This document shows positions 22,341-33,686 of a stretch of DNA of 64,000 bases, piece after piece. Each line of letters opens with the position of its first letter. Within the stretch, counting starts at the first letter, position 1. The notes below the pieces were generated by a model that worked only from the letters and a program-made list of their open reading frames with translations, did not search any database and was not told the origin of the DNA. The stretch is taken from positions 310,001 to 374,000 of the forward strand of contig JABSSW010000011.1 of the NCBI GenBank assembly GCA_018902385.1. Reading direction: 5' to 3'. This DNA comes from Physcia stellaris (lineage: Eukaryota; Ascomycota; Lecanoromycetes; Caliciales; Physciaceae). The translations under genes and the position numbers were made by a program.

Positions 22341-22693
22341 TGGCGATATCGAGGAGAACACTGTTGAGATTTGCCTGGAGAGTAGAGGCTGAAAATCGTC
22401 CTTGTGGATATCTATAATTGAAGGAGAACCTGCAATCCTGCTTCAAGCATCATGTTTATACCTGTATACAAGAACGATATTAGATCTGGATCCCCTTTAT
22501 TAACTGTCTCTTCGTCGCTTGTAACCCTCAGAGTAAAGTACGTATCGTAATAGAACTATTATTGAATCTCTTGACCCACCTGGGGTTGTGGACATATCAA
22601 AAAAAGTTAAACGGAGACACGCCCCTCTTTCCCTATCCTCGACCTCGACCTCGATCTATTAAAATCATATTAAACTCCGTTCCACTCAAGCCA
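22341..22693. promoter_or_regulatory. Intergenic / ADE8 promoter
   Basis: About 350 bp upstream of the GAR transformylase start. A pyrimidine-rich tract (22620-22660, repeated CCTCGA units) precedes the ATG, as in many highly expressed fungal genes. No specific site is claimed. Confidence 0.4.
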
Positions 22694-23558
22694 TGCCTCC
22701 ATCAAGGATTACGGTACTTATCTCAGGCAACGGGTATGTAACCCAGTGACGAGTGGATAGTGTGTACATCATTACTGAGAATCTGACAGCTCCAATCTCC
22801 AAGCCATCATGGATGCGTGCCGTAGTGGTATCATTCCCAACGCAAACATTATCCGTGTAATTTCCAACCGCGAAAAAGCCTACGGTCTCGAGAGAGCGAA
22901 GAGTACTAGTAGACTTTTGCCAAAATCGATTCCGTCACATTCGCTGACCTTTGTCCCGAAGATATTCCAACCGGGTATCACAATCTGCTGAAGTACAAGA
23001 AACAGCACCCCGCTACGCCGGAAGGCGTCGAAGCTGCACGTGAAACTTATTTCCAGGACCTGGCTTCCATCATATTAGAGGATAGGCCTGATATCGTCGT
23101 TTGTGCGGGATGGATGTTGATCGTGACGTCTTCATTCCTCGACAAGCTCGCAGCTGCCAAAGTCCCCATCATCAATCTCCATCCCGCTTTACCAGGAGGC
23201 AGGTTCGCGATTTTCATAAGGAAAGCGGTGATACGCTGACGTTAGATCAGAATTCAATGGAATCAATGCTATTGAACGAGCCTATGAAGCTTTTCAGCAA
23301 GGCAAGATCAAGAAAACTGGCATCATGATCCACTACGTAATCAAGGAAGTCGATGAAGGGGCGCCTATCATTACCCGAGAACTGCTTTTCAAAGAGGGTG
23401 AGAGTCTTAACGAGGTGGAGACTCGCATCCATGAGCTTGGTTAGTATTCGAGCTCACCACTACAGATTTTGCTAAAGATGATACTAGAATGGCAGGCGAT
23501 TGTCGAAGGTACAAAGATTGCGATAAACAATCTTCTACAAGCTAGAGTTGAAGCTTGA
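22694..23558 (+). CDS. ADE8: Phosphoribosylglycinamide formyltransferase (GAR transformylase)
   Basis: Third step of purine synthesis: transfers formyl from 10-formyl-THF to GAR. Exons are 22694-22734, 22790-22902, 22962-23198, 23251-23439 and 23488-23558 (651 nt, 216 aa; yeast Ade8 is 214). Seen are the N-terminal ITVLISGNGSNLQAIMDAC, SNREKAYGLERAK, the catalytic INLHPALPG block (Asn-His pair), and the C-terminal ELEWQAIVEGTKIAI. Intron 3 (23199-23250) appears to use a GC donor (GGAG|GCAGGT); only this choice gives the conserved PGEFNG. A GT donor a few bases on with an earlier acceptor would insert extra residues. Five exons in 865 bp is dense. Convergent with the dipeptidase, 162 bp apart. 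Confidence 0.93.
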
Positions 23559-23720
23559 AACTTCGTCTGCTTTATTTCTCGCCTCGCCAATACTGTATTG
23601 CGGGCATTTGGAACTATCAACAGCCTGATATCCAAAACTTGCTCCCCGGTAAACGGTCGGAAGACTTGGCTACTAGCTTCTTTGGAATAACCATTCGCTA
23701 CACTGGGAAAACTTCCAATG

Positions 23721-25450
23721 TTACAGCATGTCTTCCAAGGAATTCCAGCCTCGATCTGCGATTTTATCCTCAACTGGAAGAACTCCTTCACTCTTCATTT
23801 TTGCAGCCACGCTGTCTACATCAGCCCAAACCCTCAAGATATTTCTCCCCACAACCTTGCCGGCATCCTCATCGGTCATTCCCAATCGGAGAAGTTCAGC
23901 AATTAGATCTGGAAATTTGCTCACACTATCCAAACCCTCTGGCGTGGTAGGTATACCATCAAAGTCACTACCTATACCGACATGATCGAAACCTATGGTA
24001 CGGCCGATATACATGATATGTCTCGCTACTTGATGTAGCGTCGAATTAGCCGGATAGAAATCCGGTATACCTGACGAGGAATTTGACGGAATGCAAGATA
24101 TGAAGTCTGGAGAGAAGTTCACCATGACGACAGAGTTTGTTTTCTATAAAAGACTCCAAAGTCAGCTTCTCTGTTTGTGGATCGAACCCGTGCGCCGAGA
24201 ACTATCAGACCGGATTGGTCGCTTGTGTTGTCTTGGGAGGGCATGAAAATCTTAAGGAAAACCACTCTAGGATACGTACCTTTACAAGCTGCAGGACATC
24301 ATCTGGGACATTTCGTGGATGCGGGCATATTGCGTATGCGGAACTATGACTAAAGATGATGGGAGCTTCGCTACCTGCCCATTTTTCTGGCCGACCACCT
24401 AACACATCGACCATGGTGTTCTTGCTGACGTGAGCGAGATCCACGAGCATACCAAGACGATTCATCTCTTTCACAACGGCCCGACCCCGCTCACTGACCC
24501 CACCCCACCACGGAGGTGCTGCTATGATCTTCCCATTGGTATCGGTCACTAATGCTGCATCTGCGAAGTCGTTGTGGCAATTATGGGTCAAAGTTGCATA
24601 TTTGACATTGAGGCTGTGGTACAGACGAAGGTTCGAGAAAGAGTTCCCTATCTGGTGCAAACCTTCAATGGCGAAGGGCGATATCAGAAGACGATGCCTA
24701 TCGAAGGCAGCGGCGGCTTCAGTGCTATTAGGAGTAGCACCCGAAAATAGGTTTGGATACTTCGATGTGAGACGTTGGAGAAGGTCCAGCTGGGAAAGCG
24801 TCTCTGAGACAGCTGTGGCGTAATTCGCGTCCGAGAAATCGCTCCCATTTGCAGGGCATCCCACGAAGGCGGACCAGAAGGCACCTCCAACTTTGCCTGC
24901 TTTAAGTCTAGGTATGTCAACGTGACCTAGCATGCCTCCATTCTCGAATGGCTTGGTGAACTTGGTAATATAGATGTTGTTACCGTAAAGGTATCGAATC
25001 AAAATGGCTAGATCATCGTGACCATCTAATGTCGGTGTTAGGCTACATCAGATAAGATATATGCTTAGAGGCTCGGTGACCTATAAGTGGATGCTCTGAC
25101 AAAACCTTCTCCACCCTTTCAGTCATGGACGTTGGTGGTTTAGATGGTGCTATCTGAGGCGCTTTCGGCGACTTCCCGAATTCCGCCGATATCAGTATGG
25201 AGAGGATCAATCCGAAGCCAACGACAATGGTGAATATGCTGAAGATAGTCCGCAGTGGTGAAGAGTTGGTCTCAGCCTGTGACTCGGAATCTTTGCCACG
25301 ATCCTGATCCGACGACTTGTCGATGTGGGTTTGATACTGGACCTGGGAGTTGTCATAGTAATCCTGTTTCTGCGCGCGTGAGTATCCATGCCCAACTATT
25401 TCTGGTGCTGGCTCGTTATTCGGTAACAACGGGTCTATCTCTGAAGGCAT
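23721..25450 (-). CDS. Membrane-anchored M19 (renal-type) zinc dipeptidase
   Basis: Hydrolyses dipeptides with two zinc ions. Exons are 25450-25081, 25025-24280 and 24143-23721 (512 aa). The N-terminus is cytoplasmic and polar, followed by one TM helix (about residues 69-90, FSIFTIVVGFGLILSILI), so it is a type II membrane protein with an outside catalytic domain. Zinc ligands seen are the H-x-D pair in DGHDDLAIL (formed across splice 1), the bridging Glu in AIEGLHQIG, and His residues in LVDLAHVS and FSHSSAYAICPHPRN; the catalytic Asp region is GSDFDGIPTTPEGL. The donor of intron 1 is GTCACC, weaker than its neighbours, but it restores the HxD motif. The start codon is only about 57 bp from a transposon insertion. 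Confidence 0.92.
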
Positions 25451-25506
25451 CGCAGCTCTGGCAGAAAAGCTTGAATCGTTGCAACAACTCTACACGGTCG
25501 CGATGC

Positions 25507-25509
25507 AAT
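25507..25509. repeat. Target-site duplication, left (AAT)
   Basis: AAT immediately precedes AGGGGTATTC at the left end of the element; AAT recurs directly after the right end at 29622-29624. A 3-bp duplication fits PIF/Harbinger integration, although the family more often shows TTA or TAA. Confidence 0.6.
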
Positions 25510-25532
25510 AGGGGTATTCAGACATCTCGTTT
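25510..25532 (+). repeat. Harbinger left terminal inverted repeat
   Basis: 23 bp, identical to the reverse complement of 29599-29621. It is not affected by the C-to-T mutation seen in the interior. Confidence 0.88.
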
Positions 25533-25799
25533 TTCGACCCATATGGACCCATAAGCACATTTCTTGGCACATAACAGGGGTCCACTTATGTGCTTATGGG
25601 CTCATATGCGAATATGTGAAAAAGTGCTTTCGGTGTTATTTTTTCACATATGTGTCACATATGTGAATTCATAATGAGCTCATAAGATGGCGTTTTTAGC
25701 GTGATTTTGATGTTTTAATTGTTTTGTTGATGTGATTTATGTAAATAAATCTGATTCATCAACATTATTGTTTTTGTTTGTGTTTTTATTTTCGTAGTT

Positions 25800-27150
25800 T
25801 ATTTATCATGATTCGTGCAAAGAAGTTCAACATTGACATTGATTTTGCGAAAAAGCTCAACATTGACATTGATCGTGCAAAGAAGTTCAGTTTGACGATC
25901 AAAAAAATCGTCGTCGAAAAAAAAGCAATCGTCGAGATTGAGAATTTTCGTTGCATTTGAAAAAACGATGATATCAAATTTATCGTTGAATGATTTAATT
26001 ATCGAAATTCGAAAACTGAAATCGTCGATAACGTCAATCGTTATGTTAAAAAAGTCAAGATTAATTTCGCTAAACGATGTTTCGAGAATTGTGACTTTTT
26101 GACGAAAAAGAGCGTCAATTATAAAAAACTAAATGAGAAAATAAACAACATGATGAATAAATACAAAAAAACAAAAAAAATCGTCGAACACACGAATTGA
26201 AAATTGAACGTTGTTGATCATGATCAAGTTCAAAAAAAAAACATAAACATCGATGAAGCATTTACGATTAAAAGCAAAATTTTCGAAATGTGTTCGTAAT
26301 ATTACGAGTTCGAAAAAGTTTTCGACGACAAATTCAACGTAACGTTTTCGTATTTTTCAAAATCAAATCGATCAAATCGTCGAAACTTGAAATCATTGAA
26401 TACACAAAATGAAAAAATGAACGAAACGTCGACGATTGAAAACGAAAAAAAAATCAATCAAGAAGTCACACAAAGAAACAATCGAGAAATTATTTTTTTG
26501 AAGTGATTTGACAACGATGCAAAAAAAAAAAAATGTCGAAAATGATACAGATTTCGAATTGAAAAAAAATAATCATCGAAAAACTGTAATTGTCGACGAT
26601 GTTTTTGAAAACGTAAACACGATTATACGTATTTTCGAGTTCGAATTTGTCACAACGATTCAAATTTTCATCGTCGTTGTCAAATTTGCAAAATTCAAAT
26701 CGAATATTTTTGCAATTTTCAAGATCGACAAATTCAAATTCAAACGTTTGACGAAAATTCAGAAAACGACGATCGTCAAAACGATTCGCGTCATCGAATC
26801 AAATAATGACGAGAAACGATCAAAAAAAAAACGAAAAATCATTGAGAAATTCATGATTGACGTCATTGTAAAAATCAAATTTCAGAACGTCAAACTTGCT
26901 TTAGCACAAGATGAACTGAATAGAAAAAAACGACGAAATCAATTCGATCGAAAACGCGAAAAAAAAAACGTTCAATTTCAACAAAAAATGAAACAACGAA
27001 ATCAACAGCACGAAGCGATCATGTTCGATAGACAAATTCAATTACAAATTTTGAAAAATCAGAAAATTCAATTGCAAAAGCGTGTTGATTTGAATTCGAA
27101 CGTTGAATCGAAATTCGCATCATGATTTCGTGAATTGAAGTCGTATGATT
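25800..27150 (+). pseudogene. Harbinger ORF1-like accessory protein remnant
   Basis: A broken plus-strand reading frame extends across this region; the longest open piece is 26508-27125 (205 residues). It is extremely rich in Lys, Asn, Ile and Phe because of mutation. A coiled-coil-like C-terminal part survives (LNRKKRRNQFDRKREKK, then Gln/Arg-rich helices). The start shows an 11-residue repeat, KKFNIDID/KKLNIDID. Harbinger elements normally carry a second DNA-binding protein besides the nuclease; position and orientation suggest this is it. No Myb/SANT motif is readable any more. Confidence 0.5.
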
Positions 27151-28099
27151 CAGAAATTGATAATTTCAACGATTGAGTAAACTGTATCAGAAGAAAATAT
27201 TCGATCGAAACGAGAAAAAAGAAAAAGTTTCGATCGAAACAGAAAAAAAACGAAAAAAAAAAGTTTTGTATTATTAGCATGTCAAATTCACAGCAAATTT
27301 CACACGATTTTCGATGACGTCAAATCAATTGATATGCTGTTTCAAATATCACGAATTCGAAACATTTGAAGTCAGTGTACGATACGAAATGATGTTTCGT
27401 TTGTAAATTTATTTGATCGTTTTCATTTTTTTTTATTTTTTTTATTTTTTCAATTCATTTTCACATTTTCAACAACAGCAATAGATTCATTTGTTTTTTA
27501 TCGTTGAGCAGTAAATTCAGACAGCAATTTACGAAAATGTTTTTGACACGATTCAGTTTTCTATTGCGACGTAAATTCTGACAGTAAATTTCGTAATTCG
27601 AAAACGATTTGAAGAATGAAAAAATCGAATAATACGCATTTCGATAAGTTAATGTCATTATACAAGCAAAATTAACGTTTGATTTTTTATGAGATTTTGT
27701 TTTCGATTCGATGTTTTTTCGTTTTTTTTTCATTTTTATCGAAGATTTACACGATATGCTGAGTTGAGCATAGCAAAACGAAAAACATATTACAAGACAT
27801 ATTGATTGAAAATGAATATATCATGATATTTACGACAATAATCGATTTTTTCGTTTTCAATCGAGAGCGAAAAACTCGAAAAAGAGTCACTTTATGTTTT
27901 TCGCAAAGAAAATGCTGTCGAAATTTCTTCAAATTTTTTTAAGTTCGATAAATTCGATTGTATTGAAACGATCGTTAACATTAGATTGTTTCATTTTTGA
28001 CGCATAAATTACGCAATATCAAAATTTCTCACACAAAAAAGTTGATGATGTATTGATAACATAAATTTATTACAATTTCGCAAAAAAAAAAATCAGAAA

Positions 28100-29400
28100 A
28101 CGTTCAATCAATTTTCATGTGCGAAAGCACTCGATATGAGTTCGATTTCATTACATTTGCTTTGCGAGTTTTATTTTTAATATTACGTTTTTCAAAAATT
28201 TTTTTATCGAGTTCTAATTGCGTTTCTTGTCTGAATATTTCAAGAAAATTTTCGTCATGTTTTTTTATTTTCTTTTTTGTTCATCAGTTTTTTTTTTCTT
28301 TCATGTATTCTGAAACGATATCAGTATGTTGTGTAAAGTTACACACGCGATAATTCATCGAGTTATGTATTCGTATTGAGATTTCGTGTACAAAAACAAG
28401 CGCAAATTCGTCAGATTGATTCATCGATTTTTGAAAATGTCGAATGCGCGCTCGATATCAATGCGAATGTTGAACAATTTTTTGTTGAAACGTTTGTTTT
28501 TTTGATTTTCGTTTGCAATTCTTTGTAAAGAAAAATAACGTGTGCAATGTTGAAATATGCATTATCGATCAAAAGATATTCTCGATGATCAAAGTATTTT
28601 TCAAATCGTTTATTAAAATTTGTTATAAATCAAATTCGAGCGTCATGTTGAGAATTAGATCAATCAATAAACATATAAATAAATTTCTTTTTGAAGTCGC
28701 AAACAGCACACAAATTCATGACATATCGTTTTTTTTTGTTGAAAAATATTTTTTCATCGTATATATTTTTTGATTTGATCACAAAAGAAACATCGATGTC
28801 GTTCATTTTGTTTATACAATCGATAAATTTTGCACGATGATCATTTTTCATATTTTCATATCGACGTTTCGAAACGTCGAATCATTTGACGTATTGATTT
28901 TTTTTGTTGTTCAATGTTAAAATTATTTTTTTCGTACAATCATATACATGATTTTTTGAAATTTTTCAAACGTTTGCGACGTTTTTGTAATCGCATTCAA
29001 TATTATCATGATTTAATTTGTGCAAAACGATCGAGAATTGAGAATTAACGGAAATTTGTTGCGCGTACGAGTTGTTGTAAAATATCGAATCATTTTCAAT
29101 GATTTTAAGTATTTTTTTGAACGTGTTTCGATTCATACGAACGAATTTGCGAAAACGATCATCGAATAAGTCAGACAGAATCGTTGAAATTCAATTGAAT
29201 TTCGATATTCGAATTCGAAATTGTAAATATCGTTGATTTTGCAAAGCGTGATACATACACAATCATTGTATCGTGATTTGATTAAAGAAGTTTTGAAAAT
29301 TCATGAATTGAACGAATAAATTTCATAAATCGTGAGTTTGACGTTGTTTTTCGTTACGTCGAGACATAATTCAACAACTGTTTTCAATGCAAAAGATTTG
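28100..29400 (-). pseudogene. DDE_4 (Harbinger) transposase remnant
   Basis: On the minus strand the order of a fungal DDE_Tnp_4 transposase can still be followed through stops and frame breaks. First comes an N-terminal helical part, FRKFVRMNRNTFKKILKII (about 29140). The catalytic block follows: FIDCINKMNDIDVSFV, then IFFNKKKRYVMNLCAVCD and the SNSQHDARI segment matching the family's G-S-x-H-D-x-R motif. Next is EYLLIDNAYFN, matching L-G-D-S-x-Y, and a C-terminal part near 28440 matching the E-H-x-F-G-x-L-K region. Stops are mostly TGA where Trp or Gly is expected. It is inactive. Confidence 0.75.
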
Positions 29401-29598
29401 AAGCACGAAACATTTAACGAAAAAGCGCACGAATCAAAAAATTAAAATGCAAAATATTAAATCGTCAAGAAATCATTATTAATCGATATATGGTTTGAAT
29501 CGAAAACCTTGTTTATGTGGGAGTTTCAGACATCTTATGGCCCATATGAGCCATATGGGCCATAATGGGCCATTATGGGCTTATGGGCCGAGTTTTGC

Positions 29599-29621
29599 AA
29601 ACGAGATGTCTGAATACCCCT
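29599..29621 (-). repeat. Harbinger right terminal inverted repeat
   Basis: Reverse complement of 25510-25532 with no mismatch. It is followed by AAT at 29622-29624. Confidence 0.88.
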
Positions 29622-29882
29622 AATGTATCCCCACCATATGGTGCCTTCGCGGGGCAAGATCCGATAAGATAAGGAATCAGCCTCGTGGCTCTACGTCACC
29701 TGTGCCCCCACGGCCTAAATCATTTGGGCCAAACCAGGTTGTGAGCATCTTGGCGAGGGCAATGTCATATGTCGAAATCAATGCACTTCACTGCGCGTTT
29801 GCTTGCATGCCATGAACTATTCATCTAGGAATCCTCCCACTCCCTCATTTGCTGCTCAGATATTCTTAATGATGCATTCATC

Positions 29883-32800
29883 ATGGCCGTCCGAAGCAAA
29901 CTTTCACCTGCAATGCGACCGACTGGCATAACCCAATCCAAAAGGCAGCCGTATAGGGCCGCCCGAGCCTTTTACTTAGTCATCCTTGTCCTATCTATCT
30001 TTGCGGCATGGAGTGTCATTGTCGACCGTACCGGCCATATTCAGAGCTATGGGGACGAGCACGTCTTACGCCGGTCCGAATTAAGCACGATCCAGAGCAC
30101 TAAGAAAAATCCTGAGCCTAGGGATGAGGAGGTAACGCGCATACCTTTGGAGGGACGTTTTGGTCCTGTTGAGACTACATAGCTGATCATTGTCCTTCTA
30201 GTGCAAACTAGTCCACCATGCCAAAGATATGTGCCTCTTCGTCCGGGCAAATTGCCCTGACGAAGAAGCGGGCCTCATCTCGTACCTTCAGCTATACTAC
30301 TGCAGGCTACCCAAGGCCAAACCAGTAGCTTTCGTGATTCTAGTGCTTTGGCTCTCTTTGTTGTTTAGCACAATCGGTATTGCGGCAAGCGACTTCTTCT
30401 GTATAAATCTCAGCACCATTGCCAGCATCCTTGGGATGAGCGAGAGCATGGCAGGCGTTACATTCCTAGCCTTTGGAAATGGCAGTCCAGATGTCTTCTC
30501 GACCTTTGCAGCTATGAAATCACACAGCGGAAGTTTGGCGATCGGTGAACTTATTGGGGCTGCTGGATTTATTACTGCAGTTGTCGCTGGATCCATGGCA
30601 CTGGTCCGACCCTTCAAAGTTGCGAGAAAGAGCTTCGTTCGGGATGTGGGATTCTTTATATTCGCTGCAAGTTTCAGCATGGTTTTCCTCGGAGATGGTT
30701 ATCTACATGTCTGGGAATGCGCGGTCATGGTAGGGTTCTACCTGTTCTATGTCGCCACGGTGGTCGTCTGGCACTGGTATCTATCACACCGTGGTAAACG
30801 GAGGAGAAGAGAAGCCGCAGCAAGAGGCCACTTTTACGTTCCTGGATCCGAAGAAGCAGAAGTTGAGCCGTATCATGATGAAGAGGAGGAGGAGACTAGC
30901 GCCGCTGCCAGGAGTGGGCCTCCGTCAAGAGGTATATCTGCTGAAGACTTTGCTGCTTTGGAAAGGGGAAACAGTTCGAAATTCGGGCCATTGGACGATA
31001 GAGACCCAGATGAGGATGACGAGACAAGGGATCATTGGCTTGCTGAAATAAGCAGTAACATGCGTGTCAGTCGTCCCGGACCTCGTTCACGACGGAACAC
31101 CCACAACCCTATCAGGCCGAGCTTGGTAGGGGCTCTCGAATTTAGAGCTGTTCTATCATCACTTCATAAGTCGAGAAATCTGCAGACCATCCCAATCAAT
31201 CTTCGTCGTTACTCGGATGACCCTACCTACATACTATCTCAGCAGCAGGACCGTCTTTCTACCGTTTCTAATCCTGAGATCAATCGTGATGATCTTGACG
31301 CTCATACCGTAGCAGAGAACGGCTCCTTGAGAAACAGTGCCGAGCTGGACAGGAATGGCGGTACTGCTCGAGTTCGTGCGGTATCTGCAAATGATGCCGC
31401 AGGCCTGCAGTTGGATCCTACCGCCTTTCAAACGCGTCCAGTGCCAAATATTGATTTATCAGGTGCATCCCCTCCAGGTACAGCAGGATTAATTCGAAAT
31501 CATGCCGAGTCAGCAGGTAGCAGCAGACATGGATCTGGGATGTCAACACCACTACTATCGGTACAACCACCAGACGGCGATTTCGGGTATCTTGCCACCA
31601 GCCCTGGAGCCATTTCAATTGCCGAATCAAGATCTCCCAGTTTTCTTGCTCCACCAGGCGATAGCATACACAGCTTCAGAGAGCCGCCAGCAGCAGAAGA
31701 TCGCACGGGAATTTTAAGGAACGGACGCTTGCCGGTTTCGTCTATCCCAAGTCCATCCAGGACACAAAGCTCTAGCCCAGCGTCACCCTTCCCCGAATAT
31801 CACGACGATCCAAACTATCACCCTCCTTCTCGAGCAGCAAGCATTCGCCTACCTCCGCCTAGCATCAGCTCGGAGACCACGTTCCACAACAACGCCTTCT
31901 ATGAGCCGGAGGACAAACCGATTCGTTGGTGGCCCTACAAGGTGCTTCCATCTCCACAGGTTCTCGCATCCACTCTCTTCCCAACACTTTACTCCTGGAA
32001 CGACAAAAACATATGGGAGAAGCTGCTCGGCATAGTGGCAGCACCGAGCGTTTTCTTGCTCACTATAACGCTACCCGTCGTCGAATCGGAGAAAGATGAC
32101 GAGGAGATCCCAGAAGCACTGGATCCAGATCCGGGGCTCCTAAGCCCGGCACACGCCCGCTCTCGGTCCCAGTCTTCAGCAATAGCCATCCTTCCACCGG
32201 ATATCCCCGCCTCCAACGGCGATGTCACCAGCCACGAACCCTCTTCCACCCAGCAACCATCACCAAACAATGCCAAACCCGCGGCCAGGCCACTACCCTC
32301 TTCCCCGAAAGAATGGAACCGCTGGCTCGTATCCACCCAAATCGTCACAGCCCCACTCTTCATCGTCCTCCTCCTCTGGGCCAACTCAACCTCCACCCTG
32401 CGCACCCTCGCCCTCCACACCCTCTACTCCCTCCTCGCCTCCACACTCACCCTCACTCTCCTCCACCTCTTCACAACCCCGCACCAACCCCCCCGCTACC
32501 GGCCCCTCCTCTGCTTCCTCGGCTTCACCGTCTCCATAGCCTGGATCTCGACCATCGCCTCGGAAGTAGTCGGCGTGCTCAAAGCCCTGGGCGTAATCCT
32601 CGGCATCAGCGACGCCATCCTCGGCCTCACCGTCTTCGCAGTGGGCAACTCCCTCGGCGACCTCGTCGCCGACATCACCGTCGCGCGCCTCGGCTACCCG
32701 GTCATGGCGCTGAGCGCCTGTTTCGGCGGACCCATGCTGAATATCCTCCTCGGCATCGGCATGAGCGGGCTGTACATGACGCTGGAGGGCGGCAAGGAGT

Positions 32801-33042
32801 GGGAGAGACGACACCCCGGTCGCGCGGTGAGGTATAAACCGTATGCGATCGAGGTTAGTGGGACGTTGGTTATTAGCGGGGTTACGCTGCTGGTGACGCT
32901 GTTGGGGCTGCTGGTTGCTGTGCCGCTGAATGGGTGGTGGATGGATCGGAGGATTGGGTGGGGGCTTGTGGCGCTGTGGGCTGTGAGTACGGTCGGGAAT
33001 GTCGGCGTCGAGATTGTGGGGTGGGGGAGGGAGATGGCGTAG
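29883..33042 (+). CDS. Na+/Ca2+ (cation/proton) exchanger, NCX family
   Basis: Exons are 29883-30131 and 30202-33042 (1029 aa). An N-terminal hydrophobic anchor (FYLVILVLSIFAAWSVIV) precedes a luminal Cys segment, then the first five-helix repeat with the alpha-1 motif TFLAFGNGSPDVFSTF (Gly-Asn at about 175). A cytosolic loop of over 350 residues is Ser/Pro/acidic with poly-Glu runs and many likely phosphosites. The second repeat has the alpha-2 motif FAVGNSLGDLVADITVAR (about 897) and GGPMLNILLGIG. The architecture matches yeast Ecm27/YDL206W and their large fungal homologues, which exchange Ca2+ across vacuolar, ER or plasma membranes. Both ion-binding repeats look intact. Codon use from 32100 onward becomes strongly C-ending. 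The gene starts 262 bp from the Harbinger right end. Confidence 0.93.
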
Positions 33043-33162
33043 GGTTTCTTTTTGGGATGGGGATTGGGGACTGGGGGAGGAAAGGGAGGGAATAAGTGTT
33101 TGGGTAGGTGCATTGCAAGGCGTTCTGAGAATGATATCCAAGGGGTTGTTGGGGTTGGATGC

Positions 33163-33262
33163 TGTCGTTATTTTTGTAGGTATTACTATTCACTGAGACG
33201 GTCGTTTTGAGACTGTCGTTATTCTGTAGGTATTACTATTCACTGAGACGGTCGTTTGAGAC
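33163..33262. repeat. Two-unit tandem repeat of about 50 bp
   Basis: Unit 1 (33163-33213, 51 bp) and unit 2 (33214-33262, 49 bp) share TAGGTATTACTATTCACTGA and flanking bases, differing by small T-run changes. It lies just after the exchanger gene stop, in its probable 3' UTR. Confidence 0.85.
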
Positions 33263-33686
33263 TACAATTGCTTTCTTGATCAATACAATCTTTCGTCTTC
33301 CTGACTCATTTACGCGAGAGCACTCGTGATCGAAGGATACTCACGATTCACGAATGGCAGCGACATATGCTCCCGATTGAAGAATACCTAAATTGAGATC
33401 TATTAAAGCCGCAGCGGGCCCTCGCGGCATAGCAATGGTCGAATCTGGGTATCTAGTTCAGCCAAATCGAATCAAAGTGAAGCAAATTCCACCCCAGACT
33501 TGAAAAATTTAGCAGACTCAAAGCCCAGCACGAAGCCCAAGCTTTCAGGACACACATAAGCCCATATGCTTCAAATTCCCATATCCTTGCACCAATATCA
33601 GTGTGCCGAGATCTATTTTCAACCCGCGCTCGTCACCGACACCCAAGCAGCTGGTATGGACATTTTAAAGCCCCGAGTGCCGCTGG
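33263..33686. other. Intergenic between convergent genes
   Basis: Between the exchanger tail repeat and the GTPase stop. No coding signal was seen. Confidence 0.5.

Larger units (their letters stand above)
25510..29621 (-). mobile_element. PIF/Harbinger-type DNA transposon, mutated
   Basis: A 4.1-kb element with perfect 23-bp terminal inverted repeats beginning AGGGGTATTCAGACATCTCG at both ends, flanked by AAT. The sub-termini carry palindromic arrays: CATATGTG-type units at 25570-25670 and a CCATATGG/GGGCCAT series at 29535-29590. Two genes point inward: a plus-strand Lys/Asn-rich ORF (left) and a minus-strand DDE transposase (right), the usual two-gene Harbinger plan. The interior (about 25690-29510) is very AT-rich with CpT/CpC depletion, while both sub-termini keep normal C content. 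Internal frames are broken, so it cannot move on its own. It sits inside what was a roughly 315-bp divergent promoter between the dipeptidase and the cation exchanger. Confidence 0.85.

Noticed and set aside
25510-29621. Tc1/mariner element with TA duplication and GGGG termini
   Set aside because: The transposase remnant matches DDE_4 (Harbinger) blocks and the two-gene layout; extending the repeat by one A gives a matching AAT on both sides.
32222-33193. Pro/Ser-rich frames on both strands in the exchanger's 3' part
   Set aside because: Shadows caused by strong C-ending codon use in the exchanger's second half.
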